Assembly: GCA_015229045.1 (NCBI GenBank)
Contig: JADGCJ010000084.1
Location: forward strand, 1-13,933
Source of the DNA: Magnetococcales bacterium
Lineage (GTDB): Bacteria; Pseudomonadota; Magnetococcia; Magnetococcales; DC0425bin3
Direction of reading: 5' to 3'
DNA: 13,933 bases
Shown here in pieces: positions 1 through 8,715 of the stretch. A program made the position numbers and the translations under genes. Under the pieces are notes generated by a model, which was given only the letters and a program-made list of their open reading frames with translations, did no database searches and was not told where the DNA came from. Numbering within the stretch: the stretch's first letter is position 1; each line of letters starts with the position of its first letter.

Positions 1-3000
1 GCAAAAGCAGCGCCGACGTGGCGGAAACCACCCCCACGTTGGTCCAACCCGCACCAGTATCATACTGCCAGGTGCCATTGCCGGAACTCAAAGAGGTAAT
101 GGCGATGCCCTGCACGGCACCCGTATCAACATCGGTCACCGAGGCGCCCAGGAAGGAGGCCACCGTCTGCCCGGCGTTGGCCGTCTGGTCCTCGGTAATG
201 GTGGTCAGGGAAGGCGCCGCAGCAGCCAGGACCGGGGCGTCATTGACGGCCGTCACCGTGATCGAAGCCGTGTCGGTCGCCGTGCTGAAGGCTGTGGTCC
301 CGCCGGTACTTGTCGAGGCATCCACCTTGCTGCCCGCCGCACCCGAGGTCTGATCCCAGGCGCGATAGGTGATCGTGGCACTGGTGGCATTCTGGCCATC
401 GGGGACAAAACGAATGGAGTCGGTGCTGCGCAACAACAGGGCTGACGTCGCCGTCACCACCCCCACATTGGTCCAACCCGCGCCGGTATTATACTGCCAG
501 GTGCCATTGCCGGAGGTCAGGCCGGTGATGGCGAGGCCCTGCACGGCGCCGTAGTCGACATCGGAGACGGAAGCCCCCAGGACGGAAGAGATCAATTGCC
601 CGGCATTGGCCGTGGCATCCTCGTTGATCGAGGTCAGGGACGGAGACGCAGCCGTCAAGACCGGGGCATCGTTGACCGCCGTCACGGTAATGGTGGCCGT
701 ATCGGTCGCCGTGCTGAAGGTGGTCGCTCCACCCCGGGTCGTCGCATCCACCTTGGTCCCGGTGGCGTACAGGGCCTGATCCCAGGCGTAGTAGCTCAGG
801 GTGGCGGCCACGGTCGGAGGATTCATGGCGTCGGGCACGAAGCGCACTTGATCGGTACTGCGCAGCAACAAGGCATTGGCCGTCGAAACCGCCCCGACAT
901 TGGTCCAGCCACCCCCGGTGTTGTATTGCCAGGTGCCATTGTTGCCGGTCGTGGCATACAGAGCGATGCCCTGGAGCGCCCCGATATCCTGGTCGGTGAT
1001 GGAAGCACCAATGACCGAGCCGATGGTATTCCCGGCGTTGGCGGTCTGGTCCTCGGTGATGGTGGTCAGAGAAGGAGCAACGGGGCTCAGGACCGGGGCA
1101 TAGTTGATCTGAATGGTGGCAACATCCGTGGCAGCGCTGAACGGCGTGGTGCCACCGTTGGTCGTGGTACTGACCTTCGTCCCTTCCGCCCCCGCCGTGG
1201 CGCCGGTCTGATCCCAGGCACGGTAAGTGATACTGGCCTGGGCGGTACCGGGCAGGGTATCGGGTTGATAACGGATGCGATCCGTTGCGCGCAACAACAA
1301 TGCCGAGGCATTGGCAACGACACCGACACTGTTCCAGGTGGTGCCGCCGTTCACGGAATACTCCCAGTAGCCACCACCACCTGCATTGGTCGCCGCAGTG
1401 ATGGCGATGCCTTGCACGGCGACCGGAGTCAGGTCGACATCCGCGATGGAGGCCCCTACCAGGGTGGCGATATCGGTGCCGGTATTGGCCGTATCGCCAT
1501 GGGTGATGCCCGGCAAGGTCGGAGCGATGGCAACCAGGGTCGGAGCATCGTTGACGGCAGTGACCGGCTCCGAGGCCGTATCCCCCGTGGCGCTGAAAGG
1601 AGTGGCGTTGCCACGGGTGGAGACATTCACCTTGGTTCCCGTGGTGTAAAGGGTTCTGTCCCAGGCATAGTAGCTGAATTGGGCCTGAGCCGACGGCAGA
1701 TTGGGCGGGTTTTTCGCGTCCGGCACAAAGCGGACCAGATCGTTTGACCGCAACAGCAGGGCCTGGGCCGCAGAGACCACCCCCACATTGCTCCAGGCCC
1801 CCCCCCCATTGGTCGAGTATTGCCAGACTCCGGTATCCGTGACCGCAGCGTAGATGGCAATTCCTTCCACGGCACCCCCGTCGATGTCGCCAATGGAAGC
1901 ACCGACAATGCTGGAAACCAGGCGTCCGCCGGTGGCCGTTTGATCTTCGGTGATGGTCGGCATGACCGGCGCAATGGGCACCATGGTCGGGGCCTCGTTG
2001 ACCTGAATGGTCACCTGGCTGGACAAGGAGCTGAACTCTGCGGTACCACCCCGGGTATTGGCATTCACCTTGGTACCGGCCGCACCGGCGGTCTGGTCCC
2101 AGGCATAATAATCGAACGTGGCGCTGTCCGAGTTGGTGCCATCCGAAACGTAACGAACCAGGTCCGTGCTGCGCAGCAGCAAGGAGTTGCCATTGTTCAC
2201 CACACCCAACGTCTGCCAGGTGGTGCCATTGTCCGTGGAGTACTCCCAACCCGGTCCCCGGCCATTGTTTTTCTGGTGAATGGCGATGCCGGTCAAGGTT
2301 CCGGTCGTATCGACATCGGTCACCGTCCCCGTCAAAAACGAGCCGACAGTGACGCCGACATTGGCCACCGGGTCCACGGTCACGGCGCGGGCGATGCTGG
2401 CCAGATAGGGGTTGGTCACCGTCAGGACCGGGGCATCGTTGACAGGTTGCACCGATACTGTCACGGAGGAAGCCGCTCCCGGTCCGCTGCCGTCGTTGAC
2501 CCTGAAATCGATGGTGCGGGAGAGGGGGGCGGTGCCCGCTGCCGTGTTGGGATCGTTGCTGGTATCCTGGTATTTCACCGAGCGCAGGGCCGTCTGATAG
2601 CGCGCCAGCGTATCGTTGCCGGAGAGGGTCAGTGTCCCCGTGCCGGCGTTCCAGACACCCGTGATGGCCCCCACCGGCGTGAAGGAGAGAACATCCTTGC
2701 CATTGCGATAATTACCGCTGATGACGATGGTCGCCCCGGTCAGGGTGGCGTTGTCCGAGTCGGCGACGGTCAGACCGGCATCGACGATTGTGGCCGGATC
2801 GTTCTCCGTGAAGGTCCATGGTCCGGCCGAGGTCGTCACCATGGCCGGGTCGTTGACCGGGGTGACGGTGATCGAACCCGGATCCGGGGCACTATCCACC
2901 CCGCCATCGTTGACAATCACGGAGATGGCTCGAACACTCCCCGTCGGATTGTTGCCAGCCAGATTCTGGTACGTCACACTGCGCAAGGCCGCCTGGTAGG

Positions 3001-4054
3001 CGGCCACCGTATCGTTTCCCGTCAGGGTCAAGGTACCAGTCACAGCGTTCCAGAAACCCGTTATGCTGGCGGTGTTCGTAAAGGCGAGGAGATCCTCGCC
3101 GGGCACATAGTTGGTGGAGATGACGATGCGGGCGCTCGCCATCAGGGGAGAGTCGGGGTCGGACACCAGCGCGGCCGGTGCCAAGGCAGCCGGTCCGGAT
3201 CCCTCCGTGACCGGCAGATTTCCAACCCCGGAAACGGTGGGCGGGGCCAGAACGTGCCCGTAGCCGTCGACACCGCCCTGCTCCCCGAGGGATCGGGTCT
3301 CGATCAGGCCGGTGCTGGTCTCCAAAGTCCAGTCGCCTCCCTTGGCTGCCGGCCCAGTCAGGTCCGTGGAGGCAGCCACATCGGCCTTGGTCAGGATGGC
3401 CAATCTTTCCAGCAACATCTGGCCCTGAGGGGTCGCCCCCACATCGCAACCGTAGATCATGAAGTCGGCCCCCGGCGCCATGGCCGACGACCAACTCGCC
3501 AGACTTGGGGCATGGCTCTCCAGGGTCGTCAGGGAAAGAGGCGATCCGCTCAGATCGATCTGTCCAGGATTTCCATGGGCAATCAAGTGGATGGCATTTA
3601 AATCGTGGCGTGTGGCCAACTCCTGGGTGATCTGCTCCACAGCATCCCTGGCAGAGTTGAGAATGATCACCTCGGTCTGGGCATCAAACTTGCCCTTGAA
3701 AAAGGTGGCATCCGGAACCGCTGCATCGACAAAAACCACCTCGCGGATGGCCGGAGACCGGGCAACGGCATCCGCCGCGCCAATACCAGGGTGAGGATCG
3801 GCAGGGTGAGCAGACTCTTCGTGCGGATCCGGGTGCGCAGCCGTCGAACCCGAGTCATGCGGCACCAGAACCGACAACAAACCTGCACCGTCGTACATCA
3901 GGCGTGATTCCAGGGCCAACATCAGCCCCCCGGAATCGAGCATGGTCTCGGGCAAGCTCCCCGACTTTGCACGTTCCGGATCGGAGGAGGTACGTTCCAT
4001 GTTCTCCTGGTTTTGCAACTCGGTCCATTCCTGGATGTTATTCAGAAGATTCAT
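1..4054 (-). CDS. Giant DUF4347-domain repeat protein, surface/secreted adhesin-like (3'-truncated by window edge)
   Basis: The frame is open from ATG at 4054 to the left edge, 1351 codons, with no stop in the window. An AGGAG at 4067-4063 lies 8 nt before the ATG. Seen: a LEPR-like motif, LALESRLMYDGAG, near residues 46-58, resembling the N-terminal LEPR-XLL signature of giant exported proteins; a His/Asp/Pro-rich linker around 65-92; a DUF4347 domain at about 100-253 with HLIAHGNPG (His160) and YGCDVG (Cys203); two cadherin-like beta-sandwich domains at about 270-546 (GTLTLTGNDT, YQAALRSVTYQ); then six tandem units of 143-149 residues, the last cut off. There is no classical signal peptide. 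Family knowledge: such proteins are usually large type I secretion substrates with C-terminal RTX repeats or a secretion signal, which would lie outside the window. Inference: a cell-surface or released adhesin. No secretion genes are visible beside it. The gene is clear; its role is not. Confidence 0.88.
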   Translation of the reverse strand, partial: MNLLNNIQEWTELQNQENMERTSSDPERAKSGSLPETMLDSGGLMLALESRLMYDGAGLLSVLVPHDSGSTAAHPDPHEESAHPADPHPGIGAADAVARSPAIREVVFVDAAVPDATFFKGKFDAQTEVIILNSARDAVEQITQELATRHDLNAIHLIAHGNPGQIDLSGSPLSLTTLESHAPSLASWSSAMAPGADFMIYGCDVGATPQGQMLLERLAILTKADVAASTDLTGPAAKGGDWTLETSTGLIETRSLGEQGGVDGYGHVLAPPTVSGVGNLPVTEGSGPAALAPAALVSDPDSPLMASARIVISTNYVPGEDLLAFTNTASITGFWNAVTGTLTLTGNDTVAAYQAALRSVTYQNLAGNNPTGSVRAISVIVNDGGVDSAPDPGSITVTPVNDPAMVTTSAGPWTFTENDPATIVDAGLTVADSDNATLTGATIVISGNYRNGKDVLSFTPVGAITGVWNAGTGTLTLSGNDTLARYQTALRSVKYQDTSNDPNTAAGTAPLSRTIDFRVNDGSGPGAASSVTVSVQPVNDAPVLTVTNPYLASIARAVTVDPVANVGVTVGSFLTGTVTDVDTTGTLTGIAIHQKNNGRGPGWEYSTDNGTTWQTLGVVNNGNSLLLRSTDLVRYVSDGTNSDSATFDYYAWDQTAGAAGTKVNANTRGGTAEFSSLSSQVTIQVNEAPTMVPIAPVMPTITEDQTATGGRLVSSIVGASIGDIDGGAVEGIAIYAAVTDTGVWQYSTNGGGAWSNVGVVSAAQALLLRSNDLVRFVPDAKNPPNLPSAQAQFSYYAWDRTLYTTGTKVNVSTRGNATPFSATGDTASEPVTAVNDAPTLVAIAPTLPGITHGDTANTGTDIATLVGASIADVDLTPVAVQGIAITAATNAGGGGYWEYSVNGGTTWNSVGVVANASALLLRATDRIRYQPDTLPGTAQASITYRAWDQTGATAGAEGTKVSTTTNGGTTPFSAATDVATIQINYAPVLSPVAPSLTTITEDQTANAGNTIGSVIGASITDQDIGALQGIALYATTGNNGTWQYNTGGGWTNVGAVSTANALLLRSTDQVRFVPDAMNPPTVAATLSYYAWDQALYATGTKVDATTRGGATTFSTATDTATITVTAVNDAPVLTAASPSLTSINEDATANAGQLISSVLGASVSDVDYGAVQGLAITGLTSGNGTWQYNTGAGWTNVGVVTATSALLLRSTDSIRFVPDGQNATSATITYRAWDQTSGAAGSKVDASTSTGGTTAFSTATDTASITVTAVNDAPVLAAAAPSLTTITEDQTANAGQTVASFLGASVTDVDTGAVQGIAITSLSSGNGTWQYDTGAGWTNVGVVSATSALLL
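2..2450 (-). repeat. Tandem protein-coding repeat array, six units of about 429-447 bp
   Basis: The conserved VNDAP-type boundary codons fall at about 2441, 2000, 1553, 1106, 674 and 245 on the plus strand. Spacings are 441, 447, 447, 432 and 429 bp, all multiples of three. Each unit has the same order: TITEDQTANAG, LGAS..D.D.GAVQGIAI, a GNGTWQY-like strand, GWTNVG, ALLLRSTD..RFVPD, and Y.AWDQ....GTKV. The second and fourth units share an LY.TGTKV variant, while the fifth has SGAAGSKV. The two most C-terminal complete units and the partial sixth unit are the most alike at DNA level, which suggests recent duplication. The array continues past the left edge. Confidence 0.9.
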
Positions 4055-4566
4055 GGCCCATTCTCCTACTGAACGTCTTGTATCCACGATCTTTTTGTCA
4101 AGATTCTCCCGGGTGGGCGGGTGATTGTCCGGCAGGGAGGGAGAGATCTTTCGCATGAGCTTGATTGCCTGTTGTTCGGAGTTAGTGCAATTAGCATGCT
4201 ACATTTGTTTTTTCTTTAAAAACATACATTAAAATACAAACAAGACCCAATTCTCCAGACAGGGAAGGAAAGTATATTTTACATCTGGAATCAAGCACTG
4301 TTTTTTGAAATTTTTGCAGTGACTTACAAAAAGTGACGCATAAATTTTACTGAAAAAATTTTTTGACAATACGATCCGGATCGGACCGCCCCGTCAACCT
4401 CAACAGGAACATCCCGTGACACGCACGGCACGGCTGGAACATACACCTGAACCGGGGAATTTTTGCAGAAAAAGGGAAAAAAAGAAAGAGAATCAGGGAC
4501 GTGGTCGTCGATTCGACACGTCCCGGCAGGCGAACCTGGCGGAGAACGGGGGTATACGAAGAGAAA
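4055..4566. other. AT-rich intergenic region upstream of the giant gene
   Basis: These 512 nt separate the giant gene start from the end of the SPOR gene. The stretch 4195-4370 is strikingly AT-rich compared with the GC-rich flanking genes and likely carries the giant gene's promoter and control sites. Visible small palindromes are TAGCATGCTA (4192-4201), an A6T6 run (4355-4366) and GATCCGGATC (4373-4382). A minus-strand TTGACA at 4105-4100 has no well-spaced -10 partner, so I do not call a promoter. No credible coding frame is present. The SPOR-gene terminator candidate at 4477-4524 also lies here. Confidence 0.6.
4477..4524 (-). terminator. Candidate rho-independent terminator after the SPOR-domain gene
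   Basis: On the minus strand, GGGACGTG (4524-4517) pairs perfectly with CACGTCCC (4503-4496) across a 13-nt loop, starting 42 nt after the SPOR gene stop. A short spacer follows, then a T-rich tract (TTTCTTTTTTTCCC). The T-run starts several bases after the stem and is interrupted, so termination is likely but not certain. Confidence 0.45.
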
Positions 4567-5889
4567 TCAGAGGGATGGCTGCCACTGCTGGGCAGCGCGC
4601 ATGGCGTCACCCTCGGAGGGAAAGGGGCCGATGCCGACCCGGAACACCGGCTCCGCTCCACCTGAAAGTCGCACCACCTGGGCCGGAACTCCTTTGGCCT
4701 GGAGACGGTTGGTCATGCGGGCTGCACGTGTGAAATCGGGATAGTCTCCCAAGGGAACCATGAAGGATCCATCTTCCATGCGCGCGGCACGGGCGCGATA
4801 GGAAGCCGGGCCGGAAGCCTTGGAGCCACCAGCCATCAACTGGCCGTCCTGGGCCAGAATCTGGCCCGACGACGCAGCCGAGACCACAGGAATGGGCGTG
4901 GCTGAAGGTGAGCGCGTCACACTGCTCACGGCCGGTTGACTCGTGATCGGCTGACCGGCAACCGATTGGCCCGGGCGCACACCTGCCAGACGCTGTGGCT
5001 CGTTGACGGTCAAAGATGAGCTCTTTTGTGTCTCCCGAACCATCGACGAATCATGACTGGTCGGCAACTTGGAAGCAACACCCTGTGGGACACGTGCAGC
5101 CGCCATTTGTTGAGTGCCAGCCTTTGCCAGGGAGTCCAGGGGCTGTTGCCAGGGGGTGGAGCGTGATACCTGAACGTAGGATACAGCCTGGGCGGGGGGT
5201 GTACCTGGTGTTGTCTGGAAAGATCCAAGCGACAAGGCATGGCCATGCGGAAAACGGGCCGAGGAGCTGCTCTCTTGTGGGGGCAGAACGACGGTTTGTT
5301 TTTTCAGGTCACTGTAGAAGGTCAGCACCAGTTTCTCTTCCGGATGCACACCGGCCTCCTCCTCTTGGAGCGAACCCTTCTCTTTCTCGTGTACCACCTC
5401 CGGGGTTACACCCTTGCCATGGGCTGCCTGAACAGGCTCCTTGCCAGGACGGGCCGCAAGGGGCTCTTTGGCGGCATTGGCCTGAACCGCAGCCGGTAAA
5501 GGTGCCCCGTGTCCACCTCCGAGCACGGGAAGTGCCACCACACCACGTTTGGTCACATGATCTTTGGCATCTTTGGCCATGGCAGGGGGTGTCGGCACGA
5601 CACCGGACAAGGCGCTTTTGAGAAGTACAGAACCTTGACCTTCGGCACTCCCAACATTTTCAAAGGGAAACTTGATTTCCCGCCCGCCAATCTTCTCGAC
5701 CCCGATACGGCGCATGAACGCGGGGACGGCCTCTTCCATGATGCTCTCCACACCACGACCGTCAGAACTCAGACTGTACAAAACACCACCTATCGCCAGA
5801 ATCCCGATCACACCGGCAGCACCCGGCGAAAGCTGTCCCTGCGGACGGTGGCGGCGAAAACTCGGAGATGTCGGATAGCGTGGGGCCAT
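4567..5889 (-). CDS. SPOR-domain inner-membrane protein, downstream of argS
   Basis: This 440-residue protein has a short basic N-terminus (RRHRPQGQ), one membrane segment at about 24-40 (GVIGILAIGGVLYSL), a long Pro/Ala/Gln/Ser-rich periplasmic linker, and a C-terminal SPOR domain at about 371-436 (GSFMVPLGDYPDF ... VFRVGIGPFPSEGDAMRAA). A FYSDLKKQTVVLP segment at 191-203 resembles the juxtamembrane FY-x-x-L motif often seen in SPOR proteins encoded beside argS. Family knowledge: SPOR domains bind denuded peptidoglycan glycan strands at the division septum. The gene starts 90 bp after argS and is probably co-transcribed with it. ATG 5889 is the only usable start, because a TGA lies in frame at 5916-5914 and no start codon falls between; its Shine-Dalgarno is weak. 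Membership of the SPOR family is clear. A specific role in division or cell-wall maintenance is inference. Confidence 0.87.
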   Translation of the reverse strand: MAPRYPTSPSFRRHRPQGQLSPGAAGVIGILAIGGVLYSLSSDGRGVESIMEEAVPAFMRRIGVEKIGGREIKFPFENVGSAEGQGSVLLKSALSGVVPTPPAMAKDAKDHVTKRGVVALPVLGGGHGAPLPAAVQANAAKEPLAARPGKEPVQAAHGKGVTPEVVHEKEKGSLQEEEAGVHPEEKLVLTFYSDLKKQTVVLPPQESSSSARFPHGHALSLGSFQTTPGTPPAQAVSYVQVSRSTPWQQPLDSLAKAGTQQMAAARVPQGVASKLPTSHDSSMVRETQKSSSLTVNEPQRLAGVRPGQSVAGQPITSQPAVSSVTRSPSATPIPVVSAASSGQILAQDGQLMAGGSKASGPASYRARAARMEDGSFMVPLGDYPDFTRAARMTNRLQAKGVPAQVVRLSGGAEPVFRVGIGPFPSEGDAMRAAQQWQPSL

Positions 5890-5979
5890 GTTCGTGGGCC
5901 TGTCGTAGAAGGATCACCAAATCGGAACTGTAACGACACGCACCCATGCAAGCAATATTCAGACCGATTCAACGCCTCA

Positions 5980-7713
5980 TCAGCTCTCCTGCGCCGAAGA
6001 GACCGGGATCACCTGGCGCTCCATTTTTTCGGGTGCGGAAACCCCCAGAAGTTTCAAACCGTTGGCAATCACTTGGCGCACGGCAGCAACCAGCTGCAAA
6101 CGGGCGCCACGCAGTGCAGGGTCCTCATCCAGAATGCGCGTGGCGTTGTAATAATTGTGAAAATGGGCTGCCAATTCCTGGAGATAATAGGCCAGACGGT
6201 GGGGTTCGTGGGCCAAAGCCGCCCCCTCAACCACCTCAGGCAGAAGACTCAACAGGCGCAGCAGGTCCATTTCAACCGGCTGACCAAGTCGCTCCGGATC
6301 ACCGTCAATGGATGGGAGACCTTTTTCCGTCAACTGACGGAAAAGCGCACAGACCCGGGCATGAGCGTATTGGACATAATAAACCGGGTTGTCATGACTC
6401 TGGGTCACGGCCAGGTCCAAATCAAAATCGAGACGGGCATTGCCGGAACGGGTCAGGAACCAAAACCGCACGGCATCGGAACCGACTTCATCCACCACCT
6501 CGCGCAGCGTGACGAAGGTGCCGGCGCGTTTGGACATGCGCACGGGTTTACCGGCCCGGGTCAGGTTGACCATCTGCACCAGTTGCACATCGAGGAGATT
6601 CTTGCGCCCGGTCAAGGCCTCCAGGGCAGCCCGGACACGCTTGATGTAACCCCCGTGGTCGGCGCCCCAGACATCGATCAACTGGTCGAACCCGCGTTCA
6701 ACCTTGTCGGCATGGTAGGCAATATCGGCAGCGAAATAGGTATAGCTGCCATCCGATTTTTGCAGGGGACGATCCACCTCGTCGCCAAAACGGGTCGAAC
6801 GAAACAGACATTGCGGCCTCGCTTCCCAATCCTCGGGGAGCTTGCCTTTGGGAGGTTCGAGCACACCCTGGTAAATCAAATCTTTTCTCTCAAGTTGCGC
6901 AATGACTTGCGGAATGAGACCCCGGGCATGCAGACGCCGTTCGGAAAACCAGGTATCAAAACAAATCGACAAGCTGGCCAGATCGTCACGAATCCAGTTC
7001 ATGACCATGGCGATGGCCAGGTCGATCATCTCCGGCGGGGGGGATTCGGCCTCCAGCCAGCGGTCCCCGTGTTGCTCGCGACAGGAGCGGGCAATGTCGA
7101 TGATGTACTCTCCCGGGTAGCACCCATCCGGAAGCGCGACATCGTGCCCTGCCAACTGTCGATAGCGTGTCAACACGGAACGGCCCAAAACCTGGATCTG
7201 CACTCCGGCATCGTTGATATAATACTCCCTTTCCACCTGGAAACCGCAGGCATCCAGCAGCGTAGCCAGCACATCGCCGGTGACCGCACCCCGGCCGTGT
7301 CCCACATGCATGGGGCCGGTCGGATTGGCGGAGACAAACTCCACCTGGATGCGGCGCCCGTTTCCAATCGAGGATCGACCGTAGGCGGCTCCGGCCTCCA
7401 GGATGGTCGCCGGGAGTTGCAACCACCGCTTGCGCGACATGAAAAAATTGATGAATCCGGGACCAGCCACCTCCCAGCGATCGACATCGGTCTGGCCGGG
7501 TGGCAGGGCCGCCAACACCCGGGCCGCCAGGTCTCTCGGTTTCATGCCAGCCGGTTTGGCCATGATCATGGCCACGTTGGTGGAAAAATCACCGTGGGTC
7601 TTTTCACGGGGTCTTTCCACCTTGAAATCAACGGAGACATCGGTTGGCAGAACGGCATCTCTTTGCAAAGCTGCCACGGCCTGCCGCACCAGATCGACAA
7701 TGATCTCGCGCAT
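5980..7713 (-). CDS. argS: Arginyl-tRNA synthetase
   Basis: This class I aminoacyl-tRNA synthetase charges tRNA-Arg with arginine in the cytoplasm. The 577-residue length is normal for the family. Visible in order: the N-terminal Add-1 domain (about 1-90, with THGDFSTNVAM), the HIGH signature as HVGH at 136-139 within SANPTGPMHVGHGRGAV, INDAG at 166-170, WGADHGGYIKRV at 349-360, the KMSKS counterpart as MSKRAG at 393-398, and a C-terminal DALR anticodon-binding domain from about 460. The start ATG at 7713 has an AGGA-type Shine-Dalgarno upstream. It lies 126 bp after the cytochrome c assembly gene and 90 bp before the SPOR gene, all on the same strand. An argS-SPOR arrangement is familiar from alphaproteobacteria. 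Confidence 0.98.
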   Translation of the reverse strand: MREIIVDLVRQAVAALQRDAVLPTDVSVDFKVERPREKTHGDFSTNVAMIMAKPAGMKPRDLAARVLAALPPGQTDVDRWEVAGPGFINFFMSRKRWLQLPATILEAGAAYGRSSIGNGRRIQVEFVSANPTGPMHVGHGRGAVTGDVLATLLDACGFQVEREYYINDAGVQIQVLGRSVLTRYRQLAGHDVALPDGCYPGEYIIDIARSCREQHGDRWLEAESPPPEMIDLAIAMVMNWIRDDLASLSICFDTWFSERRLHARGLIPQVIAQLERKDLIYQGVLEPPKGKLPEDWEARPQCLFRSTRFGDEVDRPLQKSDGSYTYFAADIAYHADKVERGFDQLIDVWGADHGGYIKRVRAALEALTGRKNLLDVQLVQMVNLTRAGKPVRMSKRAGTFVTLREVVDEVGSDAVRFWFLTRSGNARLDFDLDLAVTQSHDNPVYYVQYAHARVCALFRQLTEKGLPSIDGDPERLGQPVEMDLLRLLSLLPEVVEGAALAHEPHRLAYYLQELAAHFHNYYNATRILDEDPALRGARLQLVAAVRQVIANGLKLLGVSAPEKMERQVIPVSSAQES

Positions 7714-7839
7714 GCCAGTTTCTCATCCTTTGCCGGGGTGGATGGGGGTCAAAAGCGCGTCAGTGTACGCAGATCGCGCTCTTCTGGCAACCAAAGCGCT
7801 CAACAGGGAGAGGTCGGGCATCCGTCTGGATGGTTTGAT

Positions 7840-8655
7840 TTATCGATTCAAAATCAGCTCGGTGACCACCTTCACCCCCAGGTAGGCCAGGATGAGAAAA
7901 AAATAACCGGCTGCCATGAAACGCACCGCGCGCCGTCCCCGCCAGCCATGCCGCTCATGGCCATACAACAGCAAACCGAAGACCAGCCAGGTAGCCCAGG
8001 AGAGGACAACCTTATGGTTCAGGGCAAAATAGACCCCTCGTTGCTGGTGGGAAAAGAATCCTCCCGTCAGGATACTCAACGTCAGCAGGAGCATACCCAG
8101 GCGCAAAATCCAAAACATGCGATCTTCCAGAACGCCCAGGGGAGGAAACATGCTGAACATGGGACCAAACTGTTTCTTGCGCAGGGCCTGTTCCTGAAAA
8201 GATTCCAACACGGCCAGGATGGCAGCGATCGTCAACAAGCCATAGGCCAACAGGGAAAGGGTCAAATGTCCGATCAGCAGAGGGTCTTCGATATCCTGCA
8301 ACACCGGGTGCTGCGAAGGTATCACTCGTGACAGCAGCAACAAAACAAGTATGAAAGGGAGCAAAATCACGCCGACCGAACGGGCTTCGTTGCGGTCAAG
8401 CCGCCACCCGACGATAAACAACAATCCCATGGCCAGCGCCATCAAATTCAGAGAGTGGGCCAGATCCACCGACAACGTTCCCCCCCCGCGAAACAGCGAA
8501 GCCACCAAAAGCAGGCCTTGTGCCGTCCAGCCGACGGCCCCCATCCACCAACTGATCGTCGACGGCTCCGCCACTTGTCGCAAATGGTTGCGAACAATGA
8601 TCCAGGTGGCCATTCCATAAGCCAATACCGATATCCAAAACACCGTGTTGACCAT
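7840..8655 (-). CDS. Cytochrome c assembly protein, CcsA/HemX (YpjD-like) family
   Basis: This 271-residue integral membrane protein has about eight hydrophobic helices (roughly 4-22, 38-56, 67-85, 95-110, 127-150, 182-202, 215-231, 246-265). Family hallmarks are IGHLTLSLLAYGLL with His130, and LNHKVVLSWATWLVFG with His214, followed by the basic end GWRGRRA at 237-243. These histidines correspond to the likely haem ligands of CcsA/CcmC/HemX-type haem-handling proteins. Role by family: haem delivery or cytochrome c maturation at the inner membrane; YpjD members are poorly characterised. An upstream in-frame ATG at 8904 would add 83 residues of non-hydrophobic sequence overlapping ispD. I chose ATG 8655, which has a G-rich Shine-Dalgarno-like stretch upstream and starts directly with the first helix. 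It is divergent from ispD and upstream of argS. Confidence 0.86.
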   Translation of the reverse strand: MVNTVFWISVLAYGMATWIIVRNHLRQVAEPSTISWWMGAVGWTAQGLLLVASLFRGGGTLSVDLAHSLNLMALAMGLLFIVGWRLDRNEARSVGVILLPFILVLLLLSRVIPSQHPVLQDIEDPLLIGHLTLSLLAYGLLTIAAILAVLESFQEQALRKKQFGPMFSMFPPLGVLEDRMFWILRLGMLLLTLSILTGGFFSHQQRGVYFALNHKVVLSWATWLVFGLLLYGHERHGWRGRRAVRFMAAGYFFLILAYLGVKVVTELILNR

Positions 8656-8686
8656 GCAAGCCGCCCCACCCCCACAGAATCGTCCA

Positions 8687-8715
8687 TTGACAAAACCACA
8701 ATGATTTTCTACTCC
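8687..8715 (+). promoter_or_regulatory. Weak candidate promoter for ispD-ispF
   Basis: A perfect TTGACA (8687-8692) lies in the 99-bp divergent gap. With a 17-nt spacer the -10 would be TACTCC (8710-8715), a poor match. The position about 40 nt before the ispD ATG is reasonable, but the -10 is weak. Confidence 0.35.

Noticed and set aside
489..2249. 586-codon minus-strand frame
   Set aside because: It is out of frame with the DUF4347/repeat reading frame and yields His/Arg/Gly-rich sequence without domains.
1..2450. CRISPR array suggested by regular repeats
   Set aside because: The repeat period is about 430-447 bp, in frame and coding; there are no short direct repeats with unique spacers.
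596..3601. Plus-strand frames of 383 and 593 codons
   Set aside because: They mirror the tandem repeats of the giant minus-strand gene and give Gly/Arg-rich low-information protein.
4100..4105. TTGACA on the minus strand as a promoter for the giant gene
   Set aside because: No -10 element lies at an acceptable spacing before the start codon.
5509..8331. 940-codon open frame on the plus strand across the SPOR, argS and cytochrome assembly genes
   Set aside because: It is antisense to three genes with clear family motifs, its sequence is rich in His/Gln/Arg without domains, and it results from codon bias on the other strand.
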